A stretch of DNA of 51,768 nucleotides, taken from NCBI GenBank assembly GCA_016792935.1, contig JAEUJS010000001.1, positions 1 to 51,768 of the forward strand, written 5' to 3'. Positions 1 to 9,900 of the stretch are shown piece after piece; position 1 is the first letter of the stretch, and each line of letters starts with the position of its first letter. The position numbers and the translations under genes were made by a program. The notes under the pieces were generated by a model. That model did no database searches and had not been told where the DNA came from. It saw only the letters and a list, made by a program, of their open reading frames with translations. The stretch is from Archangium sp. (GTDB lineage Bacteria > Myxococcota > Myxococcia > Myxococcales > Myxococcaceae).

Positions 1-1524
1 GTGTGGCTCGCCAGGCACCGGCGGCTCGCGGGCAAGCAGGTCGCCATCAAGGTGCTGCACATCGATCGCGATCTGCCTGCTGAAGCGCTCGCGCGGTTCA
101 AGCGTGAGGCCGAGATCGCCGCGCGCCTCGAGCACCCGAACATCGTGCAGGTGTTGGACTTCAACACGCTCCCCACGGGGCAGCCGTACCTGGTGATGGA
201 GTTCCTCAAAGGGCAGAGCCTCGCCGCGCGCGCCGCTGGGCGTCCGGTTCCGGTCGAGGTGGTGCTCAACGTGATGCAGCAAGTCGGCTCCGCGCTGCAG
301 GCCGCGCACAAGGCTGGCGTGGTGCATCGCGACTTGAAGCCCGAGAACATCTTCCTCGTCCCGACCGCGCTCGGTGACCAGGTGAAGGTGCTCGACTTCG
401 GCATCAGCAAGCTGTCCGACTCGAACACCGTGCAGACGACCGAGGCGGTGCTGATCGGCACTCCGCTCTACATGTCGCCGGAACAGGCGCAGGGCCACAA
501 CAGCGAGGTCGGCGCGCAGAGCGATCTCTTCTCACTGGGCTCCATCACCTACGAGCTGCTGACGGGCGCGGCGCCGTTCGTCGCCGACAACATCGCGAAG
601 GTCGTCTTCCGCATCGCGTACGAGAAGCACGCGCCGCTGGCGAACGCGGTGCCTGATGCGCCTCCGTCGGTGGTGAAGGCGGTCGAGCACGCGCTCGAGA
701 AGAAGCGCGAGCACCGCACGCCGACCATCGAGGCCTTCGTGCTCGAGCTGACGGGCAAGGCGCTGGCGGATGTCTCGTCGGAGTCGAGCGGGGTCTTCAC
801 TCCGAACGTTCCCGTGACGTCGTCGATGATCTCCGGCGAGACGCGCGCGCCGTCTTCGCCTCGCATCTACGCCACGCCCAATGCGCCGGGCGTTCCGTCG
901 CCTCCGCCCGAGGCGCCAACCATCTCGGGGCGGAAGTTCGTCATCATCACGGTGGTCGCCGTGCTCGCGCTCGGGGGAGTCGTCACCAGGGTCCGCATGG
1001 ACAACTGGGCCGATCGCGCGGCGTACCGTGCGGCGATGATCGACGCCGGGTGGACGCTGCAGGGCGATGGAAATCTCACGCGCGATGCGGGCGTGGTCGC
1101 GGCGGTGGTCGTCGATGCAGGAGCGCCGTTGGTGGCCGAGGTCGTCGATGCGGGCGAGGTCGATGCAGGTGCCGTCGCGGTCGCGCCGATCGTCGATGCC
1201 GGCGTCGCTCCGAAGCAGGCGCATGTCGAAGTCGCGTTGCCGCCCGACGAGCAGGCCGAGCTGACCAGGTTGCGTGCTGACCTCGCGGCCGGCCGCTTCG
1301 AGTCGTTGTGGGATACGCGCACGCCGATCCGCCTGCGCTTCAAGTCAGCTGGCGGGAAGCGGCAGATGGTCGAGTTCTTCATCGAGCTCGCCTGTGCTCG
1401 CGCCGACAACCAGCAGGTGAAGCTGCTGCTCAACGAGTACCGCGGCATGCCCGGAGCGAGTCTGCGCACCATGAAGCAGACGTGCCTGAAGCGGTATCCG
1501 GCGGCGGCCGATCTCGACTGGTGA
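1..1524 (+). CDS. Ser/Thr protein kinase, 5' truncated by window edge
   Basis: Eukaryote-type (Hanks) Ser/Thr kinase that should phosphorylate proteins at the inner face of the membrane. Visible residues, counted from the window edge: VAIK lysine K17, alpha-C Glu region about 36-38, HRDLKPEN with D111, DFG at 132-134, and GTPLYMSPEQ in the activation/APE segment (about 153-162). The glycine loop is missing, so the true start lies upstream of base 1; the GTG at position 1 is only the first in-frame codon. A Pro-rich linker leads to one membrane segment (about 312-328), then an external domain with repeated Val-Asp-Ala-Gly units (about 371-401) and a Cys-containing C-terminus. The ligand of the outer domain is unknown. 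Kinase assignment is firm; substrates cannot be read from sequence. Confidence 0.95.
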   Translation: MWLARHRRLAGKQVAIKVLHIDRDLPAEALARFKREAEIAARLEHPNIVQVLDFNTLPTGQPYLVMEFLKGQSLAARAAGRPVPVEVVLNVMQQVGSALQAAHKAGVVHRDLKPENIFLVPTALGDQVKVLDFGISKLSDSNTVQTTEAVLIGTPLYMSPEQAQGHNSEVGAQSDLFSLGSITYELLTGAAPFVADNIAKVVFRIAYEKHAPLANAVPDAPPSVVKAVEHALEKKREHRTPTIEAFVLELTGKALADVSSESSGVFTPNVPVTSSMISGETRAPSSPRIYATPNAPGVPSPPPEAPTISGRKFVIITVVAVLALGGVVTRVRMDNWADRAAYRAAMIDAGWTLQGDGNLTRDAGVVAAVVVDAGAPLVAEVVDAGEVDAGAVAVAPIVDAGVAPKQAHVEVALPPDEQAELTRLRADLAAGRFESLWDTRTPIRLRFKSAGGKRQMVEFFIELACARADNQQVKLLLNEYRGMPGASLRTMKQTCLKRYPAAADLDW

Positions 1525-1884
1525 CCAGTGTCTGAATTTGGCTGTTCGAGCGCTGAGAGCGTGCTCAATTGCTGCATGCCTAAAGGTCGAAGTGGGGTCG
1601 GATTTGAGCCGTGCCAAAAGGCAAGGAGCCCCTTTCTTCGAGCGAATTTCGTTCGGTTGACCACTCAGTGAATCTGGTCGTGCTAACGGCCAATTTCAGA
1701 CAGTGGTCGACAATGAGGTCGATATCGAAGCTTCGCGACCTGAAAACTGGCCCGAAGTCGAGATGCAGGCCCGGGTCGAGCAGGTGGCGAAGGAGTCCGC
1801 ACCCACTTCGACCTCAGGGCAGATCAGCGCACGTTTCGAGCGCGCGAGTACGAAGCTGAGACCTCTCGAGGGCAACGCGACGGC
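1525..1884. other. 360-bp intergenic stretch with inverted repeats
   Basis: No convincing gene is seen here; the open frames crossing it have shadow-like composition. It is less GC-rich than the flanking genes. AGGTCGAAGTGGG at 1584-1596 recurs as its exact reverse complement at 1802-1814. TCTGAATTTGGC near 1530 has an 11/12 inverted match at 1690-1701, and GACCACT/AGTGGTC pairs around 1659-1708. The arms interleave rather than nest. This could be a decayed element, an untranslated RNA or the 3' regions of the two convergent genes. Nothing decides between these. Confidence 0.4.
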
Positions 1885-2391
1885 TCAGGCCTGCTTGAGC
1901 ATCGTGCCCGCGTCGCTGACCTCGAACTTGCTCGGCTGCTCGACGTTGACGTTCTTCACCACGCCATCGACGACGAGCAGAGAGAAGCGCTTGCTCCGCA
2001 TGCCCATGCCGTGCGGCGTGAGGTCGTTGTCGAGGCCGAGCTTCTTCGCGAAGTCAGCGCTGCCATCACCGAGCATGCGGATCTTCCCGATGGCGCCGAG
2101 CTCCTTGCCCCACGCGGCCATCACGTAGCCGTCGTTCACCGACACGCACCACACCTCATCGACGCCCTTGGCCTTCAGCGCGCCCAGGTTCTCGACGTAG
2201 CCGGGCACGTGCTTCGCGGAACAGGTCGGCGTGTACGCACCAGGCAGACCGAAGATGACGATCTTCTTGCCCTTGATGGCGTCGGCGACCTGCACTTTCC
2301 TGGGATTCAACGGGCACGCCTCGCCGAACTCGGTGCTCTCGTACAACGTCGCATCAGGGAGCTTCTCGCCAGCAGTGATGGTCATGCTCAA
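1885..2391 (-). CDS. Peroxiredoxin, type II / Prx5 family
   Basis: Thiol peroxidase that should reduce H2O2 or organic hydroperoxides in the cytoplasm with thioredoxin, glutaredoxin or another thiol donor. The 168-aa length is normal for type II peroxiredoxins. The peroxidatic motif PGAYTPTC has C57, followed by the family-typical SAKHVPGY. The other cysteine, C82 in EVWCVSVND, is 25 residues downstream, the spacing of the resolving Cys in plant type II enzymes, so an atypical 2-Cys mechanism is likely. Arg in MRSKRFSLLVVDG fits the active-site Arg. The start overlaps the stop of the upstream FHA-GAF gene by 4 bp, suggesting translational coupling and a shared oxidative or redox response. Confidence 0.95.
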   Translation of the reverse strand: MSMTITAGEKLPDATLYESTEFGEACPLNPRKVQVADAIKGKKIVIFGLPGAYTPTCSAKHVPGYVENLGALKAKGVDEVWCVSVNDGYVMAAWGKELGAIGKIRMLGDGSADFAKKLGLDNDLTPHGMGMRSKRFSLLVVDGVVKNVNVEQPSKFEVSDAGTMLKQA

Positions 2392-4130
2392 CGGATACCA
2401 GACAACGTTCCGCTGTCGGAATCTTCGTCGAGCACTTCGAACAACGCGGTCTTCAGCTTCTGCGGCCCGAGCGGACGCTCACCGAGCGGAGTGACGTCGA
2501 AGCGCGCTCCAACGTGCGCGAGCGTCTTGCCGGTGATGAGCACCTGATTCGGTTCGGCGGTCGCGGTCAGCCACTGCGTCAGCAACACCGGCTCTCCGAG
2601 CAGCACCGGGTCGATGCGATTCTCGGTGCCCACTGCGCCAGCGACCACGCGCCCCGTGGTGAGCCCGATGCGCAGCGGGCACTTCTCCTTCGCGCCGCGC
2701 TTGCTCGACACCTTGTCCCACTCGGCCTTGAGCGCCATCGCCGCGCGCACCGCACGAATCGCGTCATCACCACGCGAGGCCGGAAATCCGAACACCGCGC
2801 GGAAGGTGTCTCCGGTGACGATGTCGATGGCGCCTTCGAAGCTCATCACCAGCTGCGTCGAGATGCGCTGCCATTCCGCGATGGCGTCGGCGAGACGCTC
2901 GCTGGGAACCTTCGCGGCAGCCGCCGACAACCCGTGCAGCTCGGCGTGCAGAATCGTCGCCGCGACCTCAGCGACGTGACTCACCTTGCCGACGCTGCGC
3001 ACTTCCGCGGTGCGGCGCTCGGCGATCTCCGGCGCGTACAACCGCTCGAAGCCCTGCTTGAGGCGATCGCCCTTCCCCTGCACGGGCTGCCCCTGGAACT
3101 TCTGCATGCCCGTCTCGAGCAACTGCGTGATGGCGGTGCACACGTCGAGCAGTGCTTCCACCGGCTCCTGATCAGCCTGCGTGCGATTCAGGTACAGCAC
3201 TCCGGCGAACGGAGCGCGCGTGCCGATGGGAATGCACAACACCTGATCGATTCCGTAGAGCACCACCGACTCGCGCGCGGCGAAGCGCGAATCGTCGTGC
3301 ACGTTGGCGACCGCGATGGCCTGCCCCTTCTTGAGCGCCGCATCGAGGATGCCGTCGGACACGGGCACTTCACCTCGCGCCAACTTCTGCTCGTGCCGCA
3401 CCGCCGCCGGCACCATCACGCCGGAGTCGTGCTTGAGCAGCACCACGCCGGTCGTCGCCTTCACGCGCTTCATGACGAGGTCACACGTCTCGTCGAGGAA
3501 CGCCTGCAACGTCGGAGCGCGCGCCAGACATTCCGCCACGCGGTACAGCAACACGAGCGACTGCACCGCGACACGATTGGCGCTGTCGTCGATGGGGTTC
3601 TCGCTGGTGTTGCTCCCTTCGGTCTCGTCGGTGTCCGACGCCTTCTCCGCTCCATCGGGAACGGGCGGCGCGGGGAGATCGAACGGCGCGAAGTTGTCGA
3701 GCGCCTTCAAGACACTGGCGCTGTCCTTGATGTCGCGCGCCATCATCACCGCTTCGTCGATGTCGACGCCGCGGCCGAAGCGCTTCACCAGCCCGCCGGC
3801 CGCCGTGTCGACCATCTCGGTGTCGAGCGCTTCGGCGTTGCGCAGGCGCTTGAGCGCGAGCGCGTTCTCTCCGATGCCGACCACGTCGCCGGGCTTCAAG
3901 TCGATTGAGCCGACCACGGTCTCGTTGTTCAGCTTGGTGCCGTTGCGCGAGCCGAGATCTTCGAACACCACGCCGTCGCCTTTGACGTGGATGCGGCAGT
4001 GCTTGCGCGACACGAGATCGCCGGACAACACGATGTCGTTCTCATCGGCGCGGCCGACTTGCGTGACCCCGTCAGCGAGGTCGTACGCGGTGTCGAAGTA
4101 GCCCGGCCCGTTGATGATCAGTTGCCACAT
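2388..4130 (-). CDS. FHA-GAF protein with degenerate class III cyclase domain
   Basis: Cytosolic signalling protein. Numbering is from an upstream ATG at 4163; I prefer the ATG at 4130 (residue 12) because it begins directly at the FHA fold. FHA (about 30-105) has GR 37-38, SRKH 52-55 and SRNG 72-75, the phosphothreonine-binding residues. A GAF domain follows (about 205-350), then a class III nucleotidyl cyclase fold (about 395-580). Several catalytic positions look changed by alignment to the family: the first metal Asp is E408, the substrate-selecting Lys is I448, and the transition-state Asn and Arg are L527 and W531; only D452 of the GD motif remains. It is probably a non-catalytic sensor or effector domain. 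Cotranscription with the peroxiredoxin and proximity to a kinase gene suggest phospho- and redox-linked signalling, which is inference. Confidence 0.88.
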   Translation of the reverse strand: MWQLIINGPGYFDTAYDLADGVTQVGRADENDIVLSGDLVSRKHCRIHVKGDGVVFEDLGSRNGTKLNNETVVGSIDLKPGDVVGIGENALALKRLRNAEALDTEMVDTAAGGLVKRFGRGVDIDEAVMMARDIKDSASVLKALDNFAPFDLPAPPVPDGAEKASDTDETEGSNTSENPIDDSANRVAVQSLVLLYRVAECLARAPTLQAFLDETCDLVMKRVKATTGVVLLKHDSGVMVPAAVRHEQKLARGEVPVSDGILDAALKKGQAIAVANVHDDSRFAARESVVLYGIDQVLCIPIGTRAPFAGVLYLNRTQADQEPVEALLDVCTAITQLLETGMQKFQGQPVQGKGDRLKQGFERLYAPEIAERRTAEVRSVGKVSHVAEVAATILHAELHGLSAAAAKVPSERLADAIAEWQRISTQLVMSFEGAIDIVTGDTFRAVFGFPASRGDDAIRAVRAAMALKAEWDKVSSKRGAKEKCPLRIGLTTGRVVAGAVGTENRIDPVLLGEPVLLTQWLTATAEPNQVLITGKTLAHVGARFDVTPLGERPLGPQKLKTALFEVLDEDSDSGTLSGIR

Positions 4131-4170
4131 GCGAGCGACGCGAGGATGCCACACAACGCTCAATCCTCAC

Positions 4171-4191
4171 GGTGGAGGTTTGATATCCACC
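4171..4191 (+). promoter_or_regulatory. Hairpin in the leader of the HAD gene
   Basis: GGTGGA at 4171-4176 pairs with TCCACC at 4186-4191 across a 9-nt loop, ending 4 nt before the ATG at 4196. The left arm contains GGAGG, the only ribosome-binding-like string nearby, but it is 17 nt from the start codon when unfolded. The hairpin may control initiation or may be chance. Confidence 0.3.
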
Positions 4192-4195
4192 GCGC

Positions 4196-5110
4196 ATGGC
4201 CATCCGCCTCGTCGTGACCGACATGGACAACACGCTGTACTCGTGGATCGACTACATCGTTCCGGCGGTCGAGGCGCTCGTCGAAGCGGTGATGCGCGAG
4301 ACCGGCTTCCCCCGCATCAAGGTCGTGCAGTCGCTCAAAGAGGTCTACACGCGCTACGAGTCGAACGAGTACCCGTTCGCGCTGCAGGAAAGCTCGCTCT
4401 TCAAGGAGTTCCCCGAGTTCGGCTCGTTCGACAAGTTGGTCATCGAGCCCGCGCGCTCGGCGTTCGGTGAAGCGCGCCGCAAGTACATGAAGCCGTACCG
4501 GGGTGTGCTCGAGACGCTCGAGGCGTTGAAGCAGCGGCGCGTGTTGGTGGTGGCGTTGACCGATGCTCCGCGCAACCCGGCGCAGCAGCGCGTGAAGCAG
4601 ATGAAGCTCGATCAGTGGCTGACCGCCATCTACACGATGCCCGGCTTCGCGTTTCCCGAAGGTCCGGACGGCATGAAGCTGGTCGCTCCCGACATCGTGC
4701 AGCGCGAGGAGAAGGGCGTGTACGAAGCCGCCTGCCCCGCTGTCGAGTTGCCGCGCGATCATGAGAAGCCGAACCCGATGGGGTTGAAGAAGATCCTCAC
4801 GACGTACGGCCTGCAGCCGAGCGAAGTGCTCGTCGTCGGAGACTCGGTGAAGAAAGACGTCGCGGTCGCGCAGGCGGTCGGCTGCCACGACGCATGGGCG
4901 GAATACGGCACCTACGTGAGCCACGAGTACCGCGAGCGCCTCGACATCGTGTCGAGCACGGCCATCACGCGCCGTCACGCCGCGCACGTGTTCGAGGCGG
5001 GCCAGAAAGACGTTCGGCCCTCACACTCACTCTCGAACTTCAGTCAGATCCTCGGCCTGGTCGACACCCTGAGCTCAGCCTCGGGTGTCGGCATGCGCGA
5101 AGAAGGCTGA
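4196..5110 (+). CDS. HAD superfamily hydrolase
   Basis: Predicted cytoplasmic Mg-dependent phosphohydrolase of 304 aa. Motif I is DMDNT with D9 as nucleophile and D11 as general acid/base. Motif II Thr is T122 in VVALTDAP, the motif III Lys is K191 in EKPNPMG, and motif IV is GDSVKKD with D216 and D221. The insert between motifs I and II is long and helical (about 20-115), as in cap type C1 enzymes. A segment between motifs II and III (about 150-190) contains an extra Cys. The substrate is not evident. It is divergent from the FHA-GAF gene with about 65 bp between starts. Family confidence is high; specificity is unknown. Confidence 0.92.
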   Translation: MAIRLVVTDMDNTLYSWIDYIVPAVEALVEAVMRETGFPRIKVVQSLKEVYTRYESNEYPFALQESSLFKEFPEFGSFDKLVIEPARSAFGEARRKYMKPYRGVLETLEALKQRRVLVVALTDAPRNPAQQRVKQMKLDQWLTAIYTMPGFAFPEGPDGMKLVAPDIVQREEKGVYEAACPAVELPRDHEKPNPMGLKKILTTYGLQPSEVLVVGDSVKKDVAVAQAVGCHDAWAEYGTYVSHEYRERLDIVSSTAITRRHAAHVFEAGQKDVRPSHSLSNFSQILGLVDTLSSASGVGMREEG

Positions 5111-5164
5111 CTGTGCCTTTGACCGGCCGGCGAACGGAGCCGCAGGCGGAGACTGCCGAGGGAA

Positions 5165-6721
5165 TCAGCTCAGCTCGGGGAAGCGCTTGCGGTAGTACTC
5201 ACGGAACTCGCCGGCAGTGATCTGACCGTTCTTGTCGAGGTCGAAGATCTTGTTCACGCGCGCCACTTCCGCTCCGCCGATGTTGTAGCTGTCGGGCTTG
5301 CCCACGCCCGCCGGCCAGAACGTCGCCATGTAGAGGTCGGTGCCCGATTTGATCTTCCCGGCGAACGGCGCGTAGTACTTCTCGACGTACTTGAGCTGCT
5401 CCACCGCGCTCATCTTGCTCAGCGCTTCGGTGGTGGTGCCCAGGCCGCGAGCCGTCGCCGGCATGAACTGAATGAGGCCGGTCGCGCCACCATTCGGGTT
5501 CCTGGCGGTGGTGCTCATGCCGCTCTCGTTCTTCATCACCGCGAGGATCCACTCGGGCTTCACGCCGAGTCGCGTCGCCATTTCCTTCACCTTGTTGACG
5601 AACTCGGGGCCGTGCTTCTGCAGCGCCTCGGCTTCCAACTTCGCCGCGGTCGCGCTGTTGCCAGACGGCGTGGGAGCGACCGGACCATCAGCGCCGCTCG
5701 GGCCCGACGGACCACCGGACGGACCTGAGGGACCCGACGGCTGCGCGGGGCCGCCACCAGGACCAACGGGAGGCAGACCGAGCAACGCCGCGCGCGTCTG
5801 CGGGCCGACGATGCCGTCGACCGCGAGGCCCTTCGCCTGCTGATACGCCTTCACCGCGGCGGCGGTCTTCGCTCCGAACGAGCCGTCGATCGGACCCGGG
5901 TCGAAGCCCGCTTCCTTCAGCTTCTTCTGCAAATCTTCGACGCCCTTGCCGCTGGTGCCCGAGCGGAGCCACGTGCCGCGATCGGTCGAGATGCCGTCGA
6001 CGCTGGTGGCCGTCGAACCACCAGACGGACCGGTCGGCGCGGTCGGACCCGTGGGACCCGTGGGACCCGTGGGCGCGGTCGGCGTGGTGCTCGAGCCGGT
6101 GGAGTTCTTGTTGTGCATCACCGCGATGGCCTTCCAGCCAGAAGGCACGCCGGTGGTCTCACCAATCTTCTGGGTGCCGTCTTTGTTGGTGTTGTTCGAG
6201 CCGATGAACTTCGGGCGGCCCTGCTCATCGCGACCCGAGAAGACGACGACGTGGTGGCCCTTGGTGCCGTCCTTCTTGGTGTACTCGAACGCCACGACGT
6301 CACCGGGCTTCGCCTGGTCGAGCGTGGTGCTCTCGAAGTTGGGGTTCTTCTTCAGGTTGGCGACCAGCGACGTCACGCCCGCGTGGCCTTCGCCCTTGCT
6401 GATCTGACCGGTGCTGATCAGCAGACCGGAAACGAAGTTCGCGCAGTTCACGGTGTCGGGCACCCAGTCCTGCATGGCGTCGCCGAGCGTGGTGTTGTTC
6501 GCGAGCTTGAGGTCGTGCGCGTTCTGGCCCATCACGCTGCGCGCGAGCTCGATCAGCTGATCGCCGGGCGACTTCTCGGCGTTGGGCGTGCCAAGCGAAA
6601 CCGGGCCCGACTTGCTGGCGGTGAAGTCGTCACCACTCACCTGCGGAGCGGGACGCTTCGGAAGCTGATCAGCGGTACGGGTCTGGGCGGGAGCAATCGA
6701 GGGGCGCGGTTGGATCTTCAT
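5165..6721 (-). CDS. Dual peptidoglycan hydrolase: NlpC/CHAP-like peptidase plus lytic transglycosylase with EF-hand
   Basis: Start chosen at 6721 (MKIQPRPS...); the open frame continues 39 codons upstream with no protein-like features. Domains in the 518-aa product: a Cys/His amidase-like domain (about 50-205) with C93 in VNCANF and His 156-157 in GHHVVVF; a Gly-Pro-Thr linker; a PG-binding domain type 1 (about 253-315, DGSFG and DGIVGPQTRAAL); a Gly-Pro-Ser linker; an SLT transglycosylase domain (about 371-481) with E399 in KNESG and GLIQFMP; and an EF-hand loop 494-505 (DLDKNGQITAGE). It should cut both peptide stems and glycan strands. No signal peptide or membrane anchor is visible, so the export route is unclear. 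Catalytic residues are assigned by family alignment. Confidence 0.9.
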   Translation of the reverse strand: MKIQPRPSIAPAQTRTADQLPKRPAPQVSGDDFTASKSGPVSLGTPNAEKSPGDQLIELARSVMGQNAHDLKLANNTTLGDAMQDWVPDTVNCANFVSGLLISTGQISKGEGHAGVTSLVANLKKNPNFESTTLDQAKPGDVVAFEYTKKDGTKGHHVVVFSGRDEQGRPKFIGSNNTNKDGTQKIGETTGVPSGWKAIAVMHNKNSTGSSTTPTAPTGPTGPTGPTAPTGPSGGSTATSVDGISTDRGTWLRSGTSGKGVEDLQKKLKEAGFDPGPIDGSFGAKTAAAVKAYQQAKGLAVDGIVGPQTRAALLGLPPVGPGGGPAQPSGPSGPSGGPSGPSGADGPVAPTPSGNSATAAKLEAEALQKHGPEFVNKVKEMATRLGVKPEWILAVMKNESGMSTTARNPNGGATGLIQFMPATARGLGTTTEALSKMSAVEQLKYVEKYYAPFAGKIKSGTDLYMATFWPAGVGKPDSYNIGGAEVARVNKIFDLDKNGQITAGEFREYYRKRFPELS

Positions 6722-6908
6722 GCGCACATCATCCGCAGAAAACCCAAGCAGGTTTCCATGTAGGACAATGAATTTCGCAAACGCTGAGAAGCTGGTGTGC
6801 GCACATGTCGGAACATGAGCGCCCAGCTTCAATCTCACCGGCTCGCCCCAGGTCGAGCCTCATGATTTTCACTCGCTTATTCGGAGCCGCGAACTTCGTT
6901 TCTGCAGC
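6722..6908. other. 187-bp spacer upstream of the peptidoglycan hydrolase gene
   Basis: This lies between the stop of the lipase-like gene and the start of the hydrolase gene, both on the minus strand, so it should carry the hydrolase promoter. It is noticeably AT-richer than the genes. TGCGCACAT occurs near 6721 and again near 6797. No consensus -35/-10 pair or terminator can be defended. Confidence 0.3.
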
Positions 6909-9900
6909 TCACGGAGCGGTCAAATACGGGCAGTCGGACCTCACCATGCACGCTTCGGTGGAGATGCGAGTGCCTCCGCTCCCGAGGTAGTCGGCGAACA
7001 AATCGATGACGTACGTGCCGAGATCGAACGCCGATGTCGGCTTGGGCACGGGCAGTGAGTGCTGGCCCCTGGGGTTCATCATCGGGAAGAGGGCCCCGAC
7101 TTTTCCGCCGTTGGCGCCATCACGAATGAGCCGCATCGGCGGAGCGAGCCGCGCCGCGCCGAAGCCATCGTCCTGGTTCGAGATGTTCATGAACACGTCG
7201 ACGTCCATCAGCACGTTGTTGCCCATCGGATCTTTGTAGCGACCCGTGCGCTCCACGCCTTCGACGAAGCCGACGTCGATCAGCTCCTGCATCTGCGTCT
7301 TTCCGTAGCGCGGATCAGTGTTCTGGTAGTCGACGAGATCAGCCGCGCGCATCAGCGCGGTCGCCGTCGCGATGGGCACGCCCGGGTCACCCGTCATCGG
7401 CAAGAGCAGCGCGCGCGTCTGCACCTCTTCACCGCTGCCGTACTTGAACGTGCGCTTGCCTTCCCAGAACGGAGCGAAGTTCGCCGGGTCGGCCGGCTCG
7501 AGCGCGATCTGCGCCAGCGAGAACAAGCGGCGCGCCTCCGGAGAACCACGGCGCAGCCCGAAGCCGTCGCCGAGCGCCGTGATGGGCGAACCCGCGAGGT
7601 GTTCCTTGCCCTGGAACTTGAACGTCTTGCCGACGGTGTCGATCGAGAACTCCGGAGTGAAGCCCGTCGGGTCGCAGCCCTCGCGCGGGCGGCTGGGGAG
7701 CTCTTCGGAATAGACCTCGAAGCGAACGGGATCATCGAGGTCACACGGCACCGAGACGCGGAAGCGGCCGTTGGGCTGCGTGCGACCACAACGCCACTCG
7801 CCGGTGTTCAAGTTGCGCGCGATGGCGATCTGCCCGGGCATCAGCGCGCGCGGCAATTCGGCGAGCTCGAGCTCCTGCTTCTTCACCAGGTCGGGGACCA
7901 TCTGGAAGAGCGCCGGTTTTCCGTCGGAGTTGGGGTGCGCGTAGAAGATCGGCCCCATCATTCGCAGCACGAGCGGGTTCTGCACCTGGCCCAGGTCGGA
8001 GCGCGTGCCGATCTCCGAGAGGTAGCCACCCGGCAACACCGGAGCGATGGCGTCGACCTGCGGCTCGATGCCGCCCATCAAGCTCGAGAGGATTCCGCCG
8101 AGCGAAGCGCCCGACACGTAGATGGGCACGTTGGGACCGCCGAGATCGACCACGCCATCGCCGTTGAAGTCGCCTGCGAGATCGTCCTGACCGTCCTTGT
8201 TCACGTCGAACTTCCACGTCTTCACGCCATCGAACGAGCGGAGCAGACGCACCATCTGCATCAAGTCGATCGCCGTCTGACGAACGACGTCGCGGGTGTG
8301 CGTGACGTAGCCAGTGAAGTAGTCGGCGCCGGAGTCGATGATGCCGTCGCCGTTTTGATCGATGCCACGGCCGTCACCGGTCATCACCGCGGCGAGCGGC
8401 TCGATGCCGTAGTTGCGCACCAGCTCGGTCACCAGCATGCGATCGACGTCGTTCAAGCCGATGCCGTGGCTCACCGCGTCCATGCCGATGGTGGCAATGC
8501 CCGCGCGCGCCATCGGCCCCATCACCAGCAGCGAGTCCAACTTCGAGCCCGCGTGGCCGTGCATGAAGATGACGACCGGCGCCGACCCGTGACGCACTTT
8601 GGGAATCGAGAGGAGGAAGGGAATCGTCTCTCCGCGATCGAACGTCGGCTTGTTGGCGACCTGCGTGTCCATCACCTGGTCGTAGAGCGGGAGCAGCTCG
8701 GTGGTGTCGTTGCCCGCCGCGTCCTTCTTGTAGCGAGGGAAGAACTGCGGCGAGACGAACTTGGCGGTCGCGTAGAAGTCGACGTACGAGAGCCACATGT
8801 TGAGGAGGTCGCTGGTGCCGCCTCCGGTGTCGATGCCGCCGCCATAGACCTCGAGCAGCCGCTGACCGAACTGGAGGAACTGATCACCCGGCACGACCTT
8901 GGTGTTGCGATTGGCCGCGGTCGCGCGACGCCCGTCTGGATACTCGGTGACCTCAGCGGGGTACTTGTCCTTCAGGAACGCGAGCGGGCCGGTGCCGTGC
9001 ACGAGGCCGTCGCGGAACGAGCGGTATTCCTGCGTGAGCGACTGCGTGGTGAACGACCACGTGAACGCCACGTCGGTCATCGCGAGGTTGTTCTGGTTGA
9101 GGCACTCGTCGAGCGGCTTGAGCGCGGTGGTCTGCGCGAGGTGGTTGATGTTCTCGAACGGTGAGCGCACCGGGTTTCCGTTCAGGTCGGTGAGACGCGA
9201 GGTGAGCACCACCGCGTACGTCGTCTCTTCACGCATCGGGTACAGCGGGCGCGCGATGAGGGTGTTCGTCTCTTTCTCGTAGAAGCCGATGACGTCGAAG
9301 CGGCCGGTGCGGCCCGGCATGGTGTTGGGGTGATCGAGCACGCCGTCCATGTCGGTGTCTTCGCCCGGGTCCATCACGCCATCGCCGTCGAGATCTTCCT
9401 CTTCCTGCTCGAACAGCAGCGTCTCGAGCTGGTGCGGCTCGTCGGGGTAGTAGTTCGGATCGTCGAGGATGATCGGGAAGTGGCCCTGGCCGACGTCGAG
9501 CAACACCGGCTTGCAGAAGTCCGGAGAGTCGCGCGTGACGTCGAACACGTAGAGGGCGTCATCGGCGATGTCGGCGGGCTTCTGGTGACGGGCGACGATG
9601 TTCTCGAGATCGAGCGGGGCGTCGAACGAGACGGTGATGGGCGCGAGCGTGCCCCAGCCCGACATTTGATCGAGGCCCGCGCGCGTGCCGCGTTCCCACT
9701 TCGTCGGAGCGATCTCGATGCTCGCGTTGACGCGCAGGTTGGTCGCCGACGTCGAGTCGAAGCGCGTCGCGAAGTTGTTGGGCAGCGGAATCTCGGGCAA
9801 CGGCTTGTGGTGCACGTCGAAGTTCACGCGCGCGCCGGTGCCGTCAGGCGTCAGACCGAGACCTTCGGGAATCGGCGGCGTACAGCTTTGTGAAACGACG

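Noticed and set aside
7059..9164. 701-codon open frame on the plus strand
   Set aside because: Antisense shadow of the lipase-like gene with low-complexity composition and no recognisable motif.
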